NCBI RefSeq assembly: GCF_000003815.2
Contig: NC_049989.1
Span: forward strand, 12,401,276 to 12,465,275
DNA length: 64,000 bases
From: Branchiostoma floridae
Taxonomy: Eukaryota; Chordata; Leptocardii; Amphioxiformes; Branchiostomatidae
Reading direction: 5' to 3'
Below the pieces are notes generated by a model. The model was given only the letters and a program-made list of their open reading frames with translations, searched no databases and was not told where the DNA came from. The position numbers were made by a program, and so were the translations under genes. This document shows positions 1-12,575 of the stretch, piece after piece; positions within the stretch are counted from its first letter, which is position 1; each line of letters opens with the position of its first letter.

Positions 1-620
1 TGTGGTCAACCGTCGGTTACAGTGGTTGCCTAATGAGTTAGGCAATACTTTATCATAGAGACATTCAATCATGAAACCTATTTTCTCGTGTGGTTAATTT
101 GATGTGCACAGATGTCTTCTTCGTTACTGTCATTACCTTAAATTTACCTGTTGCATATGTAACGCATTAAACTTGCTGAAACAGTCAGTATGTAGCAGAA
201 TAGTTCATTCATTTTCTAAGAAAGCTACCTCTGAACCCCAAATCGAAACATAACATTACATCTTTATGAAACACCCATACACCGCCTAAAAATAACTGAT
301 CACGTGCGCAAAGCTAGGGAAGTTTGGCGTTGCACCTAACCCGACAACCTATTAGGCGGTAACTGAGTTAGGCAGAATTTCTTTTCAATGTGGTCATCTG
401 TAGGTTACAGTAGTCTCCCAATGAGTTAGGCATAACTTCATTATGGGGACATTCAATCATGAAACCTATTATCTCGTGTGGTTAATTTGATGTGCACAGA
501 TGTCTTCTTCGTTACTGTCATTACCTTATCCTGTTGAATCTGTAACGTATTCAACTTCCTTAAACAGTCAGTATATAGCGGAACAGTCGTTTTCTAAGAA
601 AGCTACCTCTGAACCCCAAA
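1..620. repeat. Diverged direct repeat, two copies of about 235 bp
   Basis: Positions 1-242 and 389-620 are clearly homologous: both begin TGTGGTCA, pass through GAGTTAGGCA, ACATTCAATCATGAAACCTA and GTGCACAGATGTCTTCTTCG, and end AAGCTACCTCTGAACCCCAA. The spacer also carries another GAGTTAGGCAG. No coding signal is convincing in either copy, and the open frame over the second copy is not conserved in the first. Positions 620-1286 are AT-rich, with a run of short ATA/TAA repeats near 820-880, and I see no gene there. Confidence 0.8.
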
Positions 621-1286
621 GCTATTTTTTTTTCATTCTATACGTTACCGGTTTGTTTAGAAAACAGGAGTGCTGCACAAATCATCATAATCTGAATTTT
701 TCCAACGCACTGTCTCGAAAGGCTTTCCCTTCTGTCTGTCCTTTGTATGTGACGCTGTTGAAATGAATTACTAAATTGAGTGCAGTGCTACATTTTCCCT
801 GTCTGTTTTTAAAGATTTTAAAGATATAATAATAATATATTATTGAAAAATGATAATATAATAATAATTGATAATATTCTGATCAATGTATTCTACGAAA
901 CGCTCTTGTATAGTCTCCATTACTCGTACTGAAAGCCGATGTCAAGTTTCAGTTCTCATTTTTTTTTACAGAAGTCGTGTTTCAATTTCAGTCAGGTATT
1001 TGTTTGAGTTAGAAACAAGAAGTAAATGCTGATACTTCCCTAATCATTTTCATCAATAAACAAAGCTACTATTCATAAGATGACTCCAACGAGAAATTTG
1101 TGAATTTGACGTAACTTGAAATACTTTTATTCAGCCATGATTACTCATAGTTATACATCAATGTATCAAATACTTCCAACATGTAAGAAACTATACATTG
1201 TGAGTTGATGTAACGTACATCTATACTCGAAAGGCAACATAATATTTACCTTTACATGTTATATCCTAACAATCTACTGCTTACTC

Positions 1287-1475
1287 TTACTCAATCACCA
1301 GCTCTGTCCTGCCATTTGGTATATTTTCGACTTTGAAATCGAACACCACAGGGTGTCTTAAACTTCCAGTAACCATGGTGACAGCCATCTGGTCTAGAAC
1401 ACTGACCTCATTTGTTTGGAGAAGAAATAGCTCAAAAACAATATGTTTCTCTTCCGTGAAGTTAAACATAATTAT
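1287..1475 (-). CDS. Possible terminal coding exon, unknown protein
   Basis: On the minus strand a CTTACAG acceptor at 1476-1478 is followed by an open frame of 62 codons ending in TAA at 1287. The predicted segment is mildly hydrophobic and acidic (contains FNFTEEKHIVFEL and ends GRTELVIE). I found no donor exon that joins it with certainty, so it may be the last exon of a gene whose other exons were missed, an alternative 3' exon of the gene at 2074-3461, or chance. No family is recognised. Confidence 0.3.
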   Translation of the reverse strand: MIMFNFTEEKHIVFELFLLQTNEVSVLDQMAVTMVTGSLRHPVVFDFKVENIPNGRTELVIE

Positions 1476-2073
1476 CTGTAAGCATCTTCATAAATGCAAT
1501 ACGTAATGTCTCTTCCTTTGAATACAGACCCTACTATGCGCGATCAGTCAGAGAGCACAAGTGTAATCAGTTTTATGTAAACTCGGATAGCATCCACGCT
1601 AAATCGCCCACAATCAGCCTCCACATCGATAACAATTCCATCAGCGAACAGTCTATAACACGAGCTAACAGTCGGGCCCGGTCTTTGCTAACAGAATTAC
1701 ACCGGGACCCCGTTAGGCTGTATCGGACGCTATTGATTGCGTTAACGGTTAGAAGTTCAACTGTCGCCGTTTGATTAGCCGGTGCCACTAACCCCCGATG
1801 ACGTGGATTTCAAGGCTGAGCTATTTTTACCGCCATATTGGATTTCGAGGACCTTTTGAGCTGGCTATCAAGATAAACTGTAGATTGTAAAGAAAATATC
1901 AAATTCGTATCATTTATAAGCTGTTTAAACACATTAATATTACAACTACAAAAAATCGATTCAAACAGTTTCCTCATTGCATTAACCATATGTACATTAT
2001 ACTTTGTTGTACAAACGTGTTAAAATATATATCAAGATAAATATTTACAGTGCATGACTTATATTTTTATATG

Positions 2074-3461
2074 CTATCTGCTTGTTCTTTTTGAACTGGG
2101 GGTATTGTCCTTTTCCCTTGGTTGCTGAGCGATGTTCTTCTTCTGCTTGCCTTTACTCTTCCTCTTTCTCTTGAGTCGTTTCACACGATCTGAAATTCGA
2201 AAAAAAAATATGATTATACCTGCACTGGCAAGACAGGTCAAAAGTCTTCATTCACTAAAACACATAACTGATGTCAGATATCATGTATTATAAAACTGAA
2301 AAGATGACATTTTGAAGCAAATGTTTGCTGTTTTCAAATTGTTGTTGATGTTTACATTCACATGGTCCAACAAATTACTGCCTCGATTGTTCTTACTCAA
2401 ACATATTTATATGTATCGTGACCAGCCCCTACAGCTCTGTCCTGACACCTGCTACATATGTAATCTAACACCACAGATTGTCGAGTGAGTATACGATTCT
2501 TGAGTAGTGTAGATTCATTGTATCATGTTGTATCATTTGTTGTGACCTGTACTGAACCCAGTGGGTATGTATGTACAATAAAGGTCTTCATTCATTCATT
2601 CATTGATTTCTTACCCAAACACATTCGTATATATGTGTGGTAACCAGCCCCTTCAGCTCTGTCCTGGCACTTACTACATTATGCAATGGCACACCACAGG
2701 GCGTCGATCGAGTGACTTAACCATTACTATCTTACTCAAACTCATTCATACATATGGTGACCAGTCCCTCAAGCTCTGTCCTGACACTTGCTACATTTTG
2801 TAATCTTAAACCACAGGGCGCCAAGCGAGTGACTTAACCATTGCTATCTTACCCAAACACATTCATATATATGGTGACCAGCCCCCCCCCCCCTGCCAGC
2901 TCTGTCCTGACACTTGCTACATTATGTAACCTAACACCACAGGGAGCCAAGCGAGAGACTTAACCACCGATATCTTACCCCAACACATCCACATATATGG
3001 CAACCAGCCCCTCCAGCTCCGCCTGACACTTGCTACATTATCTAATCTAACACCACAGGGGGCCAAGCGAGAGACCTAACTATTAATATCTTACTGAAAC
3101 ACATTCATATCTATGGTGAACAGCCCCTCCAGCTCACTTACTACATTATCTAACCTAATGCCATAGGTAGTCGAGCGAGTGACTTAACATTTACTATCTT
3201 ACCCAAACACATTCATATATATGTATAATGACCAGACCCCATCTCTGTCCTGACAATTGCTACATTGAGTATTTGAACACCACTTATTGTACCTTTCTTC
3301 CGCGGTCTCCTCTCCACTTCGTTCATGACGGGTGAGGTAAGTAGACAGGCCATCGCCAGCTGAAACTCTTGCTCCCTGCTGCTTAGGTCTTCCCCGCTCG
3401 GGTCATCATTCGGTTGGTCCCGCTCCAAACCGGAGCACGTGGACTGGTCGGGTCCGATCAT
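2074..3461 (-). CDS. Two-exon gene, 94-residue lysine/arginine-rich protein
   Basis: Exon 1 is 3461-3293 (56 codons plus one base, donor GTACAA). Exon 2 is 2189-2074 (acceptor TTTCAG, stop TAG). The phases match, giving Met-Ile-Gly... to RRPRKK-D-RVKRLKRKRKSKGK and a C-terminal SSKRTSR. The first half is acidic and polar, with a short hydrophobic helix-like stretch (FQLAMACLLTSPVM). The second half is very basic and looks like a bipartite nuclear or nucleolar localisation signal. I do not recognise the family; a small nuclear or nucleolar protein is the natural guess from composition. The 1.1-kb intron holds a tandem satellite. The 5' untranslated region probably lies upstream between 3462 and about 5100, but I could not define a promoter. 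Confidence 0.55.
2395..3235. repeat. Tandem satellite, about 120-130 bp unit, six to seven diverged copies
   Basis: The block CTTACCCAAACACATTCATA ... ATGGTGACCAGCCCC ... CAGCTCTGTCCTGACACTTG ... CTACATTATGTAA ... CACCACAGGG ... GCGAGTGACTTAACCA recurs at roughly 2610, 2730, 2852, 2975, 3095 and 3200, with an earlier degenerate copy near 2395. One copy contains a run of C at 2881-2893. The array lies wholly inside the intron of the two-exon minus-strand gene. Short open frames across it are by-products of the repeat. Confidence 0.85.
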
Positions 3462-3614
3462 CGTGAAAGGGTTGCGTCAATCTACAGCAACAAAAATGCG
3501 TCTAAAATTTAGAAACGTATATCGCAATCGTGAAAAAAAAAACATTTTACGTAAAAGAAAAGAAACCAAGTGGTCTTTGTGTTGATATGATAACAAAAGT
3601 AATGTTTGGTTGGT

Positions 3615-3719
3615 TATTCTCTAAGCAGACATAAAGAAAACGGTGCAAAAAAAGAAAGCCGGACAAAAATTCCTAAAACAGGCGAAAACAGTCGGAACCA
3701 AACCTCTGCTTGGAGAGTA
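3615..3719. mobile_element. Degenerate hairpin MITE, family with TIR TACTCTCCAAGCAGAGG
   Basis: The right end, at 3703-3719, is an exact CCTCTGCTTGGAGAGTA. The left end, TATTCTCTAAGCAGAC at 3615, is a decayed version of the inverse. The same terminal repeats bound better copies at 31172-31273, 45701-45809 and 62274-62505. Confidence 0.55.
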
Positions 3720-6700
3720 ATGTTTAGTACAAGACCAGTAGAAATCCTTTGACAATGGTAAAACAGATAAAGTGTACAGAATTACCTCTCACACTGCGTT
3801 GAACAGACCTTTGTTAGACAAATTCAGATAGACTAAAAGTGCTATGTTGTAATAGCACAAAGAGGAACTTGAAACACGGAATGGGAACTGAAGACCAAGT
3901 AACAGTTATTTCTGTATAGAGAAGAGGAACCGAGACCTTTCTAAAACGGGAACATAGTCTTTTAATCCTTATAAAGGGATTTTATATAAACGCGCCAATA
4001 CTAATCTTATCATTGACAGATCAAGGCTTCGTCGTATTACATAATAAGACGTAGAATAGAACCGAAAAAAATCTATTTAGTGGATATTTTTTACAACAAC
4101 CAAGATAACCGACAAAATTATGTAACCACAATAACGTCCAGACCCACGTCTAGATAACATAAAACAATGTGTGCCTAAAAAATCACATGTTTGCGTCCCA
4201 AAATAACTATATACTTAACGGCTATAAAACGTATACCGGTCAGAAATCTAATTTTACTTTAATTACTTAAATTACGCTCTGTACATGTCCTACCGCTACG
4301 TGTCTAAAAAACAACCGATAATTTTACAACTTACAGTAACAACTCAGGGTCACTACACAGGCTAACAAGTAAAACGAGTTACTGTATATCATACAAAAAT
4401 ATTCTAAAACTTTCTTTAACCACAGTTGAAAAGTCACGAACTGCTTGCAACGAATAGAAAATGCTGGCAAACAAAAAAACAAATATTACAAATATCTTAT
4501 GTTGTTTTAAAGTAGAATAAACTTTGTTTTGGAGACAACAGCTTGTATTAGACATTTTACAGTAAATTTAACGAACCCTTGAGAAAAATGACCTCTGCAC
4601 TAGCCTCTATACGGGGACGATATGTAAGACAATCACAGCTGTGCACACCTGTTGCTTATAAATCTCTACCACACAGGTAAACACACCTGTGTAAATATTG
4701 CACCTGTCCAGTCCATATCAAGCTTCGCGTTACGCCCATTAAAACTGATCTATCGATAATAAACGACAAGTAAATGTTCGTTTTTTTCAGACACAAAATC
4801 TTTAGGTTCTTCAGGCAAGGTAGATTTAAAGACGACGCTCTCCTTTCTTATCACGCTTTCAAACTTTGCCAATACCATTGTGTCTTGTATTCAGCACCCC
4901 TTTTAGATGGTGGTAAAGACACATTAATCACAATAATGTTGTTTTGTCAATACTTTAGAAGCAAAACACAATGAGAATAAAACCACAAATTGTATCAAGA
5001 CAGAAATAACTTACGTGTGATACTCAGGCGTTAGGCGAAGTCCCCCAGTATGTTTGAAAGTCCTTGTAACAGCCCAAAGAGCCTAGACTACACACTGAAA
5101 CTACAGTCCAGACTCCAGACATAACCCAAACTCGCCCCCTCACTTCACCTCGCCTTACAAGCGTCGTCTGAGTTCTCCTTCATTGAAACCACCAAAGGGC
5201 ATGTAAACATTATCCTTGACACGGAATCTCTTCAATTCAGCCTTGGCAAGGGTCGAGTAGGCGGGCCTTTTCACCACCATACATGGGCATATACATACGC
5301 ACTAACATCCAATCAGCACCAAGGACAGAGGTCATCATACGATCATGTGATGGAAAATTCCACCTTCTGAGGTCATGGTAATTATTCTTTTCAGGATTTT
5401 GAATCGTGGGGGGTTACTGAGAATACCTGGCGTTGTTTACATATACTTTAGAGGTCAAAGGTCACCACTAATCAATGGCAAAACTGACCGATGACGCGAA
5501 AGACTACACCGCTCAATTTAGAGGCTTTCAATGCCTTCTTTTCAGACGAATTGATGGACGAGAGGCCCTCAGTGTCACAAAGTATGCGTCCCATTAACAC
5601 TGCGTGGTTCCCCTAAATACTTGAGCTAACCTGTCGAAGCCGGTCTAAACCTGTTCCAGTTGGTCTTCACCGAATCTTCTAGAAGTTTTCCATGACGTAA
5701 TGGCAATCCCCGCGCACCTGTTTTTAGTCACGAAAAGTTTCGTACCTCATACTTGAACAAATAGAAACCTGCTGTGACGTTTCAAAATTTTTCCCAAGTC
5801 TTCAGAAAAACACTGATGAATAAATCACTAAAGAATGTTAGAACAGTATACGTGGCAGGGGGAGTGGTCTAAATTCCATTGAGCCACGTATACTATAGGT
5901 GTTTTCGTCCAACAACAGAAAGGTCAGAACAGGTGGAGTATGTTTCAGCGGGGCCCCGAAGGGTGATTCTACTGCGCAGTACTAAACTCCCCTTTTTATC
6001 CGAAGCCGTTAAAGTTATACACAGCTTTGCCGTTTTCAGTATAGATCTAGTATCGACTATCATCTTTTCAAACGCGCCATGCCCGACATGTCGTCGATTG
6101 ACAAGCAATCCACAAGATACGACAATGGCTCAATTTTTTCGAGAGAAATTTTTTTAGGGATACCAATAATAAAAGTCTCTTGCCTTCAGTACTACTAGTC
6201 TGTATACTATAGCTGTAGAATTTCAACACATTAATCAAATCATTAAACATATCCCCTCGTACGAGGTGCTATCACCAAGGAGATGGCACGTACGGACACT
6301 GGTCAATCCATCAGTGGACACCGTCCATAGATTACCCTCGAGACAGTGGTCAAACTGAAATTGGATGGACACTGAATCTAAATGGGCAGAGCAGGATGCA
6401 AGTGACCAGTCTAAATATCTATATTTGATGTGTTAATGTGTGAATTGTCACAGGTGGTCATGTTTGTTGAAAAGACAACTTCCATAGACGATATTCAGCG
6501 GACCAAACCCAGGGAATGAAAGAATAGAATTTTGTTAATGAGTCAAAGCACACACTGACTATGAGTGCTTCAACCATACAGGCCTGTCAATGTTGCCGGT
6601 CTGATGCTTACCGACAGAAGCATTTTCCACTTGAAAGGCATACTAGGTCTGGGCTGTTTCAATATCAGCAACCATGGCCACACCAAAGTGTCGGAGAGGC

Positions 6701-7917
6701 CCAAACAAAACGCCAATCTACTGCGTGTCGCATATCATGGGGGGCCCTTTCTAGGTTTTACGTTAGTGGCGGTCTGTCGAAAATCTCAAAGCTTTAACAA
6801 AGCCATATATGTGGAAAATTGCCCAACGTGACTTGACGGATTTTCTAAGTTGCACACACGTTTCCATTTAAGTTATTGATATGCTCATGAATAAGGATAT
6901 GGTACCGAGAAAAACATGTCAACGAGTATATGGACGAAGTAGAACACGGTTGAGACATACTGCACAGCTGACTTGTATTAAAGACCAACAGAAAATAAAC
7001 AGAAGGACTGGTCCTAATACAAGACTAAGGGCATAAGTCCCTTATGCAGTGGGTAAATCATACAAAAGAAATGCACAGAACTTGATAAGCAACAAGATTA
7101 TACGTGATCTAGTATTCTTCTGTGTTAGTCTCTTTGTCCGGCACCCATGGCAAAGTTTTAGTCTCAAAATTGCCCTAAAACAGACCTGCTAAGCTTAATA
7201 GGCCCCAACAGAACTGATAGCGTCCAAAGTTTCACCCTTGACAAGGGGCCCCATGCACTCAGCCCTCCTACACGTATTGATTTTCACTGACACTCAGTGC
7301 TATTGAATCGTGAAAGCCTGAAACAGCCACGCAGAATAAAATACTTCCATACAGGGTGAGAGAGCCAATACATGACCATCATGCCCTCAACACGTATTGA
7401 TATCTATAAGAAAGATTGTCTTACATATTGTGACATCTGTTGCAAAAATATCAAAGAATACGGTAGACTTGCAATGCACACTTACTGTATGTGACAATCC
7501 GAGTTGGAAGTATAACTTTACAGAGGACATGTTCTGAAATGGCATTTGTGGAATTATTTGGGATCAGATATTTTCTAACCCATGGTCATGTCATAGCGTT
7601 TGACCTGAAAATGCTTTACAGAAAGAGATCGCCCTGCTGACTTCCTTGCGTGATACGTAGATTTTATCATGTCAGAACTGACTGCAGATGGTGGAAACGA
7701 TTGTAGAAAACGCTTAAGGGAGTAACCTTTATAAAAGGATCTAAGTGACAAATGCGATTAGCCTGAGTGCGGGAGAACATAGCAGACACAGTATACAGAA
7801 GAGCATTTATAAAAGGCACTATAGGTTGTATAACAACAGTAGGGGAAGTGCGTACATGCTTTGCGTGCGTTATGTTATTGTCTACAAAATATACACTTCA
7901 AATAGACGTTTCTGTAT

Positions 7918-8299
7918 NNNNNNNNNNNNNNNNNNNNNNNNNNNNNNNNNNNNNNNNNNNNNNNNNNNNNNNNNNNNNNNNNNNNNNNNNNNNNNNNNNN
8001 NNNNNNNNNNNNNNNNNNNNNNNNNNNNNNNNNNNNNNNNNNNNNNNNNNNNNNNNNNNNNNNNNNNNNNNNNNNNNNNNNNNNNNNNNNNNNNNNNNNN
8101 NNNNNNNNNNNNNNNNNNNNNNNNNNNNNNNNNNNNNNNNNNNNNNNNNNNNNNNNNNNNNNNNNNNNNNNNNNNNNNNNNNNNNNNNNNNNNNNNNNNN
8201 NNNNNNNNNNNNNNNNNNNNNNNNNNNNNNNNNNNNNNNNNNNNNNNNNNNNNNNNNNNNNNNNNNNNNNNNNNNNNNNNNNNNNNNNNNNNNNNNNNN
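7918..8299. other. Assembly gap (382 N)
   Basis: Run of N. Open frames that appear to read through it are artefacts. Confidence 0.99.
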
Positions 8300-8448
8300 C
8301 AGAACTTCTTACTGATTCTCATTGGCCATAGTAGCAACACATTGATTGTTCTATGGAAAAAAATGTACAAATACCCCGGACGGGGGCCTGTGTGCTGTGG
8401 AGCATTTCAAACATTAAAAGGAATCTCAGTGTTGTCAAGACGTGTGTT

Positions 8449-8677
8449 ATTATCATAATTGAAATGTTCAAGAAGGGGCACTGGCCTCAGAGTAGATTTG
8501 ACACGGGGGTATTGGGGATATGATACAGACACGGCATACATGTAAGATGGTATATCTGTCAGTGAGTTGTCAAAGACTGGTCAGATTATCCTAATTGAAA
8601 TGTATAAGACGAGGTACTGGCATCAGTGTACATTTGACACAAGGGTATTGGGGATATAATACAGACAAGGCATACGT
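8449..8677. repeat. Two-copy tandem repeat, period about 130 bp
   Basis: TTGAAATGTTCAAGAAGGGG ... GGGGTATTGGGGATATGATA at about 8458-8540 is repeated with substitutions at about 8592-8675 (TTGAAATGTATAAGACGAGG ... GGGTATTGGGGATATAATAC). No coding function is seen. Confidence 0.75.
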
Positions 8678-11191
8678 ATATCGAACGTGTGTTGAGTGAA
8701 TAGAAAACACGTTCATACATGTACATGGCATTTCTCGCCCACGCTATCCGCACAGGGGCACCTCAATATATTATCCACGCCTTGGTAGCTAAAGGCGCTA
8801 GGTAGTGTTTTGAGGGAAAGCAATAATAGCGTCTTGTTGGATATTACAGCTGTGCTAAAAACTTGAGAAACACTGGACAAGTATAACAAGATCTAGAGGT
8901 GTCACATGGACAGAATTAATGTAGGCATGATCCCAAAATGCAAAATTTTTCCTGCTATATCGATGGCTACAGTGTATCCGAATTTACTAAAAGTAGGGGT
9001 AAAAAGGACATTTTAAAATAGACCCATGTTATGACTGGCTTACATGTATGTAGCTCATGCATATGTCTATGTATTTAGTATGGTTTTTAGAACACTGTAG
9101 GCACACAGTGTACACGAATGTTTACAGACATTAGATTGTGTTTACGAGTAGAAATGTTTAACAGAAAGTACAATTTGACTGATTAAATAGCTGGACTAGT
9201 ACTGGGTAAAGCAGAAAACGTACTAAACACACCTGTCTCCAAACTGCAGTCAGGGTAATATCCTGTTTGTTCACAAACTCAGACAATCACAGAAAAGGGA
9301 CAATAAGCGCCGCCATTTTCTTGAATATAGGCGTCAGGTAATGATTAGGGGAAAGAACACAGAAGTATAGATATAAAGGATCTTACCACAATTATAGGGC
9401 GGCACGTAGCGAGGGCCTCTTGTCCAGGGTCGTTACAATGTACACGTACAATGTAAATGCGTGCTCGGGAGATTTGCCGGCTACGTACTTGACAAGGGCG
9501 TGGGTTGACGGGCTAGCCGGCGGGGGGAGGAGGGTTTTCAGCCGGTCGAACGGAGGCAAACTACGGTCTGGCAGAGAGGGCAAGGGTTTCTCTCAACAAA
9601 AATGGCGGGGCTAAAAACAACAACACCTACTACAGACTTACATGTGTATAAATCGCTTGGTTCAGTTAATAGTATTGGCGGGTCAGTATCGGATGGAAGA
9701 AGGCATGGATATTTTACAGGGCATATCGGAAATAGCCTTTTGATCAGGGCAGCGTTTTTATTAAATTAAAACCTACGCAGAGCTCACAAATATGGAAGAC
9801 GTTCGCAGGGGTAGAGACACAAATGTTTATTCCGCGAACATTCATTCAGCAGTAAAATTTCTAGTTATAATTATGATAACTGATATGGAATGTATTGGAA
9901 GGGTATTTGGGCGGCGGGGAGTATTGGTGGTGTGTATACGTTATACGCTATAGCTCCGCACATATACGGAGGGATACATATACGTGTACGCGTAAACGAT
10001 TGGCAAGATATCGGTAGCGCTACAGGGAGAAGGCAAAGATGGGGGTGTCGTCTTGTACTAACCGGGCTAGCGGCCATATTTAACGGATAGGGAAAGAACT
10101 ATTGGGGGAATAAAAATGGCGACGGGGAAAAACATAGAACTAGCTGATATTCTACGGGTTGGTTAGCAAATATAGTTGGTGTAGTGACAGAAATACCAAG
10201 GAGAATGAGGAACTATACTGTGATATCTATAAATACAAACCAGTTAAGGAAATAATCTAAACAAATGGCTAATATTTTGTAGAATTGCTGCATCTAGTAC
10301 CTAGAGGGACAGTGTGCTGATTATAGAAAAAATGGATCTATTTTCTGAGTTGTTTGAATGCAGAAATGACAAATAAACTGATTTTGCTACCAGACTTTCT
10401 GTTTTGGTGGTTAAGAATGGAGATCGCACTACAACAGTAACAGTAGAGACGGATATTTGTAAATGGCGCTCAGAATTTGTCGTTTGAACGGCACAAAATG
10501 AACATATCCTTTTGTAAGACGGTAAAACGGAGGTACAATGGAATAAACAACGAACAGCACATATATATTCGTTTCGGTAGAAAACATGGTAAGGTATACA
10601 AACGTACAATTGTGGTAGACTGCGTACTTACGGTGACAAGTAGAAAGGTAGGCGTTCTAAGAGAGCCGGTACACGTAAACGTTGGGCGGAAGCGATGTCA
10701 ACAAGGGAAGCAGAAAATGGCGGACGTTTGAATAGGCAAACGGGGAACAGTGAGGAAGAAGGCCGCCATGACAGTTTTGTGAAATTATACAGGGGCAGTG
10801 TTGGAAACATCGTCATGAATTTATAATCTAAAATAAACGTTGTTAGCATATTTCGTTATTTTTTTTTACAAAATGATGAAACACAGTCTTGTCGATAAAT
10901 ACATGCTATGATAGTTTGAATTTGATTTTGATAACGAAAGATTTCGTTGAGAGGAAATTAGCATATAATCTTTTTTTCGTACGGCGGGGACTGTCGAATT
11001 TTATACTTTTGATTCGTTCGTTACTCTTTTAGCTTTTTAATGGTGATAACAGTGTGAATGTATAACATAGATTTCAGTCGAAAACGTTTTCCATTTTTTT
11101 AAGAAAGAAGGCATGACGGTATGACAAGAAAATTAAATTATATTAACATTTTAGTCGCCGCAAACGGGCACAAATTATCCTTAGCACAAAA

Positions 11192-11560
11192 ATGGCGTAC
11201 GCCTGGAACGAACCGAGTCATTCTGCTACAGAAGACGAGGAAGACAGCGAAGAAACTCACCGAGACAGAAGATGCAAGTACGCTACAAACGAGATGGTTT
11301 CCAAATGGAGAGAGGACGACTTGGGGAGGAAGATATTTGTTCTAAGGCACCTTGTCCGCGTGTGTTACTGCGGGAAGTTAGCGGACCGTCGGTATCTGTT
11401 AAATACGTACGGACAGAACATGGGCGGATACGAGATACACTACGGACATTGTAGATGGCGGAAATATACGGTGGGAGGGAAAAAGTTTCTGCTGGTAAGG
11501 GTTTGCAAATGTGGGCGATACACGGATGGGGAGGGGACAAGTGGATGGAACAGCGCCTAG
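11192..11560 (+). CDS. NEPSR-array protein 1 (122 residues), unknown family
   Basis: Single-exon open frame starting at ATG 11192 (AAAATGGCG context) and ending in TAG. It opens MAYAWNEPSH and continues with an acidic stretch (residues 13-22). The two-part core follows. Half one is H-RDRR-C-KYATNE ... LVRVCYCG (residues about 23-61). Half two is YEIHYGHCRW ... LLVRVCKCG (about 80-110). In half two the His-to-Cys spacing is three rather than four. There is no signal peptide or membrane segment, so it is probably cytosolic or nuclear. Its closest relative is the next gene downstream, with which it shares the HRDRRC[KR]YATNE block. Unlike later genes in the array, its upstream region shows no clear CCAAT/TATA/heat-shock module. 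It does not end in the NEP motif typical of the others. Function unknown; duplicated zinc-binding halves are an inference from the His/Cys pattern. Confidence 0.82.
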   Translation: MAYAWNEPSHSATEDEEDSEETHRDRRCKYATNEMVSKWREDDLGRKIFVLRHLVRVCYCGKLADRRYLLNTYGQNMGGYEIHYGHCRWRKYTVGGKKFLLVRVCKCGRYTDGEGTSGWNSA

Positions 11561-11877
11561 AGAAACTACGCCGGATCAAAATGGTGAATTTACGGTAGCT
11601 AAACGTGCGACTTTTGTTGCGTAAAGATATGGGAATATTTTTCTTCGTGTTATAGCGAGTCGGATAGTGCAATGATGTGAACCTCGCGTGTGACTTTAAT
11701 CGGTTATTTTTTTAATGATTTTTTTTCTGAAGCAGAACGCGATACCTTAGCAACTCGCGTTCGTCATTGTAAACATGTAAACAATGTCAATCAACATCAC
11801 ATGACTCTTGACAAAAAGCAAAAAGGTATGAGACAGATTCGGTTGGTTAAAGCGAGAAAGGTTTGTCTTGGGAGAAA

Positions 11878-12258
11878 ATGGCGCAAACACCTTGGAACGA
11901 ACCTTCCAGGTTGTCTGAAGACGAAGACGACAGTGTAGAAGTGCACAGAGATAGAAGGTGCAGGTACGCTACCAACGAAGAAGTGTCCAAATGGGTAGAA
12001 GACAAATATGGCAAAGGGTTCTACACCAAGAAGCATTTGGTCCGAGACTGCTATTGTGGGGAGTACACTGACCGAGCTTACCTCTTGAACACGAGCGGCG
12101 GCCACGGAGAGGGATACGAAATCCACAAAAATTACGGAAAAGAAATCTACTGTAAGTGGAAGAGATACAGGGTGGGGAGAAAGAAGTTCGAGCTTGTGAG
12201 AAAGTGTTACTGTGGAGAATACACGTTCGGAGAAGCGAACGAAGCGAACGAGCCATAA
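11878..12258 (+). CDS. NEPSR-array protein 2 (126 residues), unknown family
   Basis: Starts at ATG 11878 (AAAATGGCG, as in the neighbour 690 bp upstream), one exon, TAA stop. The protein opens MAQTPWNEPSR with an acidic run after it. Half one is HRDRRCRYATNE ... LVRDCYCGEYTDR. Half two is YEIHKNYGKEIYCKW ... LVRKCYCGEYTFG, and the tail is ANEANEP. The insertion between His and Cys in half two (eight residues instead of four) is unusual for the family. The start is set by homology with proteins 1, 5 and 7, where NEPSR lies at residues 6-10. A recent duplicate of gene 1. No promoter module is obvious upstream; the region 11561-11877 is AT-rich with a poly-T tract. Confidence 0.85.
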   Translation: MAQTPWNEPSRLSEDEDDSVEVHRDRRCRYATNEEVSKWVEDKYGKGFYTKKHLVRDCYCGEYTDRAYLLNTSGGHGEGYEIHKNYGKEIYCKWKRYRVGRKKFELVRKCYCGEYTFGEANEANEP

Positions 12259-12575
12259 TGTTCATATGGTCCGACGGGTAGCAGAGGAAGGGAAATGGCT
12301 GCATCAGAAGGAAATGGACGGTAAAATGGAGTTAGTGACAGATGTTTGTTTGGGAGAAATCAAACGCTTTTGGCAAATCTTTGACAAGTTTTGATGTCGC
12401 TGTTGTGTTACCTTGCTCAACAGAGCTCAAAATTACACATAAACGCTATTCTTTCTTTGTGATTGACGTGTTTTAGCATTTTCTGGCGTCCGATATGGAT
12501 GAAAAAAGTGACGGTAACTCTTATTGTGTGAAATGATTTCGGAAAGTCCCGTTATCTTGCATCAGCACAAGCGGA

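Larger units (their letters stand above)
3462..11191. other. Long stretch with no supported gene
   Basis: About 7.7 kb without a reading frame I would call. It contains one assembly gap, a degenerate hairpin element (3615-3719), a two-copy tandem repeat (8449-8677) and, from 9300 on, a CpG-richer part with several AAAATGGCG words. The longest open frames here are under 110 codons and have no recognisable composition or splice context. Regulatory sequence for the flanking genes could lie here. Confidence 0.6.

Noticed and set aside
7745-8458. Open frames of 160-240 codons spanning the first gap
   Set aside because: Most of their length is N; the flanking sequence has no coding character.
11863-11877. 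Upstream extension of array protein 2
   Set aside because: There is no ATG at 11863; the ATG at 11878 aligns with the starts of the paralogues.
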